DNA of 64,000 bases, taken from positions 1,265,025-1,329,024 of the forward strand of contig WBMV01004890.1 in the NCBI GenBank assembly GCA_013396655.1. Reading direction: 5' to 3'. Below, one piece after another: positions 60,011 to 64,000 of the stretch. The DNA is from Campylorhamphus procurvoides. Lineage: Eukaryota > Chordata > Aves > Passeriformes > Dendrocolaptidae. Under the pieces are notes generated by a model that was given only the letters and a program-made list of their open reading frames with translations, was not told the origin of the DNA and searched no databases. A program made the translations under genes and the position numbers. How positions within the stretch are numbered: position 1 is the first letter of the stretch; each line of letters opens with the position of its first letter.

Positions 60011-61499
60011 GGGAAAATATATGATGTTGTGATTGATTATCTAAGTTAAGCCTTGCACAGAAATGCCATGCTCTGAAGTACCTGTGGAAGAGCCTCATGT
60101 GAATGTATTTTGGAGCACCAGAGGGACATTGGCCATTTTATCAGCAAATACTCAGATTTGTAGCAGATTTTCTGATTGCTTGTTTTTTTAAAAGAACAGC
60201 AGGATGCTCATTGATTTCCATACCTTTTGACCTGGACCCGACATCTGCTGTCTTGGACCAACCTTTGTTAAAATGACTGTGGTCAGTGCCTTCTGTTTAC
60301 TTTTTTTGCCACTGTTTGCCAATCCAGATTATATAAGAATTAAGTTTAGTGAGGAGGGTTTGGTTTAAACCTCAGTCACAGGTGCAAAAGCCAGAGTAAC
60401 ATACCTGTTTTCAATCATCTTTTCATCCACGTTTGTCTACCCGTGCAGAAACAAACTACAGATGATCCAATGACCAAAGTATTCAGTAATGTCTGCACTA
60501 GAAATAAAACACTTCAAATGAATGGGTTTGCATAGCAGCATTAGAAATTGTTCCACTTGTTTGAAGGAATAAGATATGAAGAACTGATTGAGTAACCAAT
60601 TTAATAATGAAGAGAATTTAGAATACAGCAAGATTAGTTTAAAGCCTTGGGAAACAATTCACTGAAGTTTTATATGCTGCCTGTGCTCCAAAACAGGGGA
60701 AATTTGATACCAAAGTGATTTATAGTCAATAGCTGTGCATAGCCTTTTATCATATTAATAAAATCTTTAACCAGTCTTTGAAAAGTCTAAAGCTTGCTGT
60801 GTTCGGTTGAGGTGCACAGATCAGAGAGAACTGCTGGCTGGCAGATGTGCAGATACATTATCAGAAAATGTATTTTCAGCCTAACCAGGGTAATCTAATT
60901 CATTCTAACATGATATTTCAGGTTTATTATAGTGTATCTGACTACAGAACACAGTGCACTGTGCAGAAGACTAACTGAGGTGAAAGTGTACAGCTGAAAG
61001 GGGACCGGATTAGGTGGCTAAACTGATTTAAACAACTCAAACCTGTAAACAAAAGGCTGCTCTTCTCATCTTGAAGTTTATCTGTGTGAAGGAAGTGGCT
61101 TTACCTTATGAAACTGCACTAAACTTATTTAAAATGCTATTGTCCTTGCCCATTACACTGAAAGTTATCACTTTAGTAACTGGTCTGTTAAATCTTTCCC
61201 CCCTGCCTCCACTAAAAGAGGCAACGACCTTTTACCAGGACATAGTATTTAGCAGGTCACACCTCAATATCTCCATGTGTGTATTTGTAGCTGTTTATGT
61301 AAATTTTGGTATTAAGTGTCCTATGAATTCTTTGTTTCATTTCTCTGTTAAATAATGGTAGTTTCAGGGGAAGTATTTTGATTTGGGCTTCACCCTGGTG
61401 TCAGATTGGTTTAGTGCCATGGATTTTCGTTTGCTCCCCCCAGTCCTGCGTTGTTATCATGTGGATAACCGGGCTCCAGGCTCTTTCAGCAGGTGCCTA
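60011..61499. other. Single-copy non-coding DNA
   Basis: No supported gene. The frames near 60437 and 61071 are short and unremarkable. Confidence 0.5.
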
Positions 61500-61640
61500 G
61501 CCATTTGCTACCTGCCCTGGTGCAGTGACTGATTATGCTGCTTAGTTAATGCATTTTAATTATTTAGGTGACATTTTACCTTATATGGTTAGACTGACTA
61601 TGTAAATGCACTGGAGTCTTTAGTTAAAAAGAAGGACAAT
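61500..61640. promoter_or_regulatory. CNE-like AT-rich block
   Basis: It contains GACTGATTATGCTG, CTTAGTTAATGCATTTTAA, TTATTTAGGTGAC and CTATGTAAATGC, homeodomain- and POU-like sites in unique sequence. Confidence 0.25.
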
Positions 61641-62058
61641 GTTTTTGTCTGAAGAACTGCTCAGTCTGTAAGCAAAGATAATGACTAAATAATCAAACAC
61701 AAAAATAAGACAAAATTTCTGTTTAATCTCAATCCCATGGCCATTTTTATATCTCTTCTGTTTAGTTATTGATTTATAATCATTATGTATATACTCTCAT
61801 AGTTGGTGCACTTAGTGGACAGGCTGTGTGTGTCAGTTCCCACATCAATACCTGAAGCACATTATGGTGGTCCTGGTGTGATGTGCTGCCAGTTCACAAG
61901 GTCAGGGATGATTTTCAAGTCCAATAATGCAGCCTTAAAAGTGACCAAGGTTTGTCTTTGCACTGTAAAATTATTTCTCACCTGAGGATGCTGTTGATTG
62001 ATTTACTAAATACATGGTGTGTTTTAATGAGATGGGTTAAATGACTTAAAAGTACTTT

Positions 62059-62106
62059 CTTAGCCTTTGCAAATGATTTCTTAGCCTTTCTTAGCAAATG
62101 ATAAAG
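62059..62106 (+). repeat. Short imperfect tandem duplication
   Basis: CTTAGCCTTT...GCAAATGAT occurs twice in succession, about 21 bp apart, with a small insertion in the second copy. A local slippage product. Confidence 0.8.
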
Positions 62107-62167
62107 GTCTGAGTTGCAATCAAAAAGACCTGAGTCCCTTCCACCTGCATCAAGTACCTTCAACTTT

Positions 62168-62321
62168 AAAAAAACCCAACCAAACAAAAAAGACCAAAAT
62201 GTCCAGGGTGTTTTTATAAAGCTTTCTTAAACATGCAAATCAAAATTCTAATTTTAATTTTAAGATGTATCGTGGTAAGGCAAAAACCCAACCAACCAAA
62301 CAACAAACCCTACCAAAAAGA
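62168..62321. repeat. Two A/C-only low-complexity tracts
   Basis: Tracts at 62168-62195 (AAACCCAACCAAAC) and 62281-62321 (CCCAACCAACCAAACAAC), both nearly pure A and C, separated by about 85 bp of AT-rich DNA. They are of the same type as 43791-43821 and 49905-50010. Confidence 0.85.
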
Positions 62322-62449
62322 AATGAATGAGCCCAAAGACGTTTGCTGTGTGTGATTTGCTGCTGGCATTGCCTGTTCCTCTCCCAGCAGCAGGAGCAGC
62401 AGCAGCAATAACCCCATGGAGTCAGTAGATGGCTGTAGAAAAGTACGTT

Positions 62450-62780
62450 GAACACTCCCGTGTAGCGTAATAAGATTGGGAAAGGCCTTGACCTGCCTGG
62501 ATGCGGCTTTTATCTGAAGTACATTTAAAGAGATAAAGGAGGAGCAGGGTGCAGTACATGTTCCTTTCTTTTCTCGAGGAGCTTTGCTTTGAGTTTAAAA
62601 ATTTCTCAGATGCAGGATTTGTGAACTGGGTCCTTCAGCGAGGAGGGGTAATGGCTTGAGTGCCACCGGAGTCACCTGCTATTCACTGAGGATTTTTTTT
62701 CCCTCCCCTCCTTCAAGACGTCTTAGAAAATCCTCCTATAAATTCCTACAGAGGGGGCGTCTGTAGATCCCATAATAATA
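62450..62780. promoter_or_regulatory. Promoter- or enhancer-like block with TATA and CpGs
   Basis: About 330 bp with more CpGs than the surroundings (TCCCGTGTAGCG, GATGCGGC, TCTCGAGG, CAGCGAGG, CACCGGAG, AAGACGTCTT, GGGGGCGTC). It contains an E-box (GTCACCTGC), the perfect palindrome AAGACGTCTT at 62715-62724, and TATAAAT at 62737-62743. An inverted repeat CTACAGA/TCTGTAG at 62746-62766 surrounds a GGGGGCG core resembling a CTCF or GC-box motif. On this layout a plus-strand start would fall near 62770. No convincing first exon follows, so an enhancer is equally possible. Confidence 0.38.
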
Positions 62781-62795
62781 ATCAGGAAGTGGTAT

Positions 62796-62875
62796 ATTCC
62801 CATTTATTTATTTATTATTACTATTTTTTTTTCTTTTTTCTTCTCTTTTTTTTCCTCTCTCTCCAATGTAGTTGG
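62796..62875 (+). repeat. ATTT repeats and long pyrimidine tract
   Basis: ATTTATTTATTTATTATT followed by a T/C-only tract that ends CTCTCTCCAATGTAG at about 62872. The end resembles a splice acceptor, but no open frame follows beyond a few codons. Confidence 0.8.
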
Positions 62876-64000
62876 CTGCCTTTAGTGCACGGACCTGCTC
62901 ATTAAATAGATACACCAAGAATTGTTACCTAAGCAAGCTTGACAGTAAAGAAAGGACAGACTGAGTTAGGGAGAAAAAGGGAAGCAAAAAGACAGCCTGA
63001 AGCAAGTCACTTCACACGCAGAAAGAGCCACTGAATGAATGCTATTCTCATAAACAAACTTAAAAAAATACCTTGTATAAGAAGAGAACTGTGAGGACTT
63101 GACAGAAAAAGGCAAGATTTTCTACCCACTGTTTTCAGTTTTCCTTCCAGACATACTTGGTGAAGTAAGGAGACTTCTGTTTGCTGACAGAGCCCTTGGT
63201 TTCTTTCAAGATGATGATGTATTTGTGGGTAGGTAGTGTCTCTCTCCATGTCAATCTTTTCTTAATAAATTGACTTTGGGACTGTAGATTTTAGCCTATG
63301 GTCCCAGCATGTTTTGTGCTCTGTGAAGGTGTGTGTGCTGCAGGAGAGCTCAGTACACAGAGAGCAGTACCTGTGCTTGCGTTTCCAGCGAGAGTTTAAA
63401 CAAACTGCTTCATTTACGTGCAGCTGTAATTTATTTGCAGGATTTGCAGGCTGGGGCATAGTGCACTGCTTTCTGTTCATTGCCTTGGAATATAGTACAG
63501 TTGTATCTGTTGCAATCACGGGCTGCTTCAGGCACACAACGAATGCTGCAGCACTTGTGGCTGCTGAGAATTTGCCTTCTTTGTGAGAAATGAAACAGTG
63601 TTAATGTGATTAAAACTTCTAATGTGTTTTACTTAACCTAGTTGTTTTTATAGCAGTTGTCACAATCTGTCCTGGCTTTTGGAGTTTCTAGCAATTGACA
63701 GCTGCAGATAAAGAAATAGATAAAATGTTCTTATTCCTGTGATTTTTTTTTTTTATGTTCAGCATTGTTCTGATTCCTCGCAGCAAAATCTGCTCACCTT
63801 AAAAATCATGTTGTACTGTGGCATGTATATTGTGAATTAGGAAAGCTTTTAACCTGTTAATTCAGCCAGGTTTTGATACGGAATGTTTTTTTCTGAGCAA
63901 AACGACCCCGCAAAGAAATCAGTGAACAAATACGCATAGTGAACAGCGTTTCTGTGTTCCTCTTCAAAGCCTCTACATCTTCTGGGAAAATATTTTAAAC
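62876..64000. other. Single-copy non-coding DNA to the window edge
   Basis: No supported gene. Frames at 63007-63586 on both strands are 80-91 codons long and featureless. There is a T run near 63745-63755. Confidence 0.5.

Noticed and set aside
1..64000. Search for CRISPR arrays, operons, phage or plasmid features, rRNA or tRNA genes
   Set aside because: None seen. Base composition, CR1 elements and the lack of tightly packed frames indicate vertebrate nuclear DNA, where bacterial feature types do not apply.

Overview
This window looks like nuclear DNA from a bird, probably a passerine. The evidence is at least eight fragments of the avian LINE family CR1 (3' ends with the CTTCCAACCY...ATTCTNTGATT signature), no Alu, B1 or L1 elements, an AT-rich single-copy background, and degenerate G/T- or A/C-only low-complexity tracts. 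The species assignment is inference from repeat content only.

No protein-coding gene can be annotated with confidence. Open frames are short, lack recognisable domains, and many begin at non-ATG codons. The window therefore reads as intergenic or deep-intronic DNA. Two places could be genic. One is near 43.1-43.5 kb, where a 42-nt plus-strand candidate exon with good splice signals lies about 100 bp from a protein-like minus-strand open frame. The other is a 228-codon ATG frame on the minus strand at 53.8-54.5 kb, which is long for the background but unrecognised.

Layout: 0-3.7 kb plain single-copy DNA; 3.7-5.1 kb a GC-richer CR1 cluster with sense and antisense fragments and a 39-bp x 3 minisatellite; 7.3-8.2 kb a GC-richer stretch with a G-quadruplex motif and a CR1 end; 8.9-9.5 kb AT-rich homeodomain-site-like sequence resembling a conserved non-coding element (CNE); 12-15.3 kb more CNE-like DNA, a near-perfect palindrome and TA repeats; 17.6-19.6 kb two copies of an unidentified ~410-bp sequence; 21.3-22.2 kb an antisense CR1, a GC-rich stretch and CNE-like DNA; 24.1-24.2 kb a MITE-like inverted repeat; 26.0-26.35 kb the strongest CNE/enhancer candidate; 28.8-29.1 kb a well-preserved CR1 3' end; 35-38.5 kb several CNE-like blocks; 45.4-46.3 kb further CNE-like blocks; 49.5-50.0 kb facing G/T-rich and A/C-rich tracts; 51.0 kb a CR1 ORF2 remnant; 59.9-61.6 kb CNE-like blocks; 62.45-62.8 kb a CpG-containing promoter-like block with TATAAAT, a GACGTC palindrome and an AGGGGGCG motif.

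The dense scatter of TAATTA, TGATTGAT and octamer-like sites suggests a regulatory landscape around a developmental gene outside the window. This is inference; a multi-species alignment would decide it. I found no CRISPR array, operon, rRNA, convincing tRNA or intact mobile-element gene, and nothing that supports a new multi-gene system.
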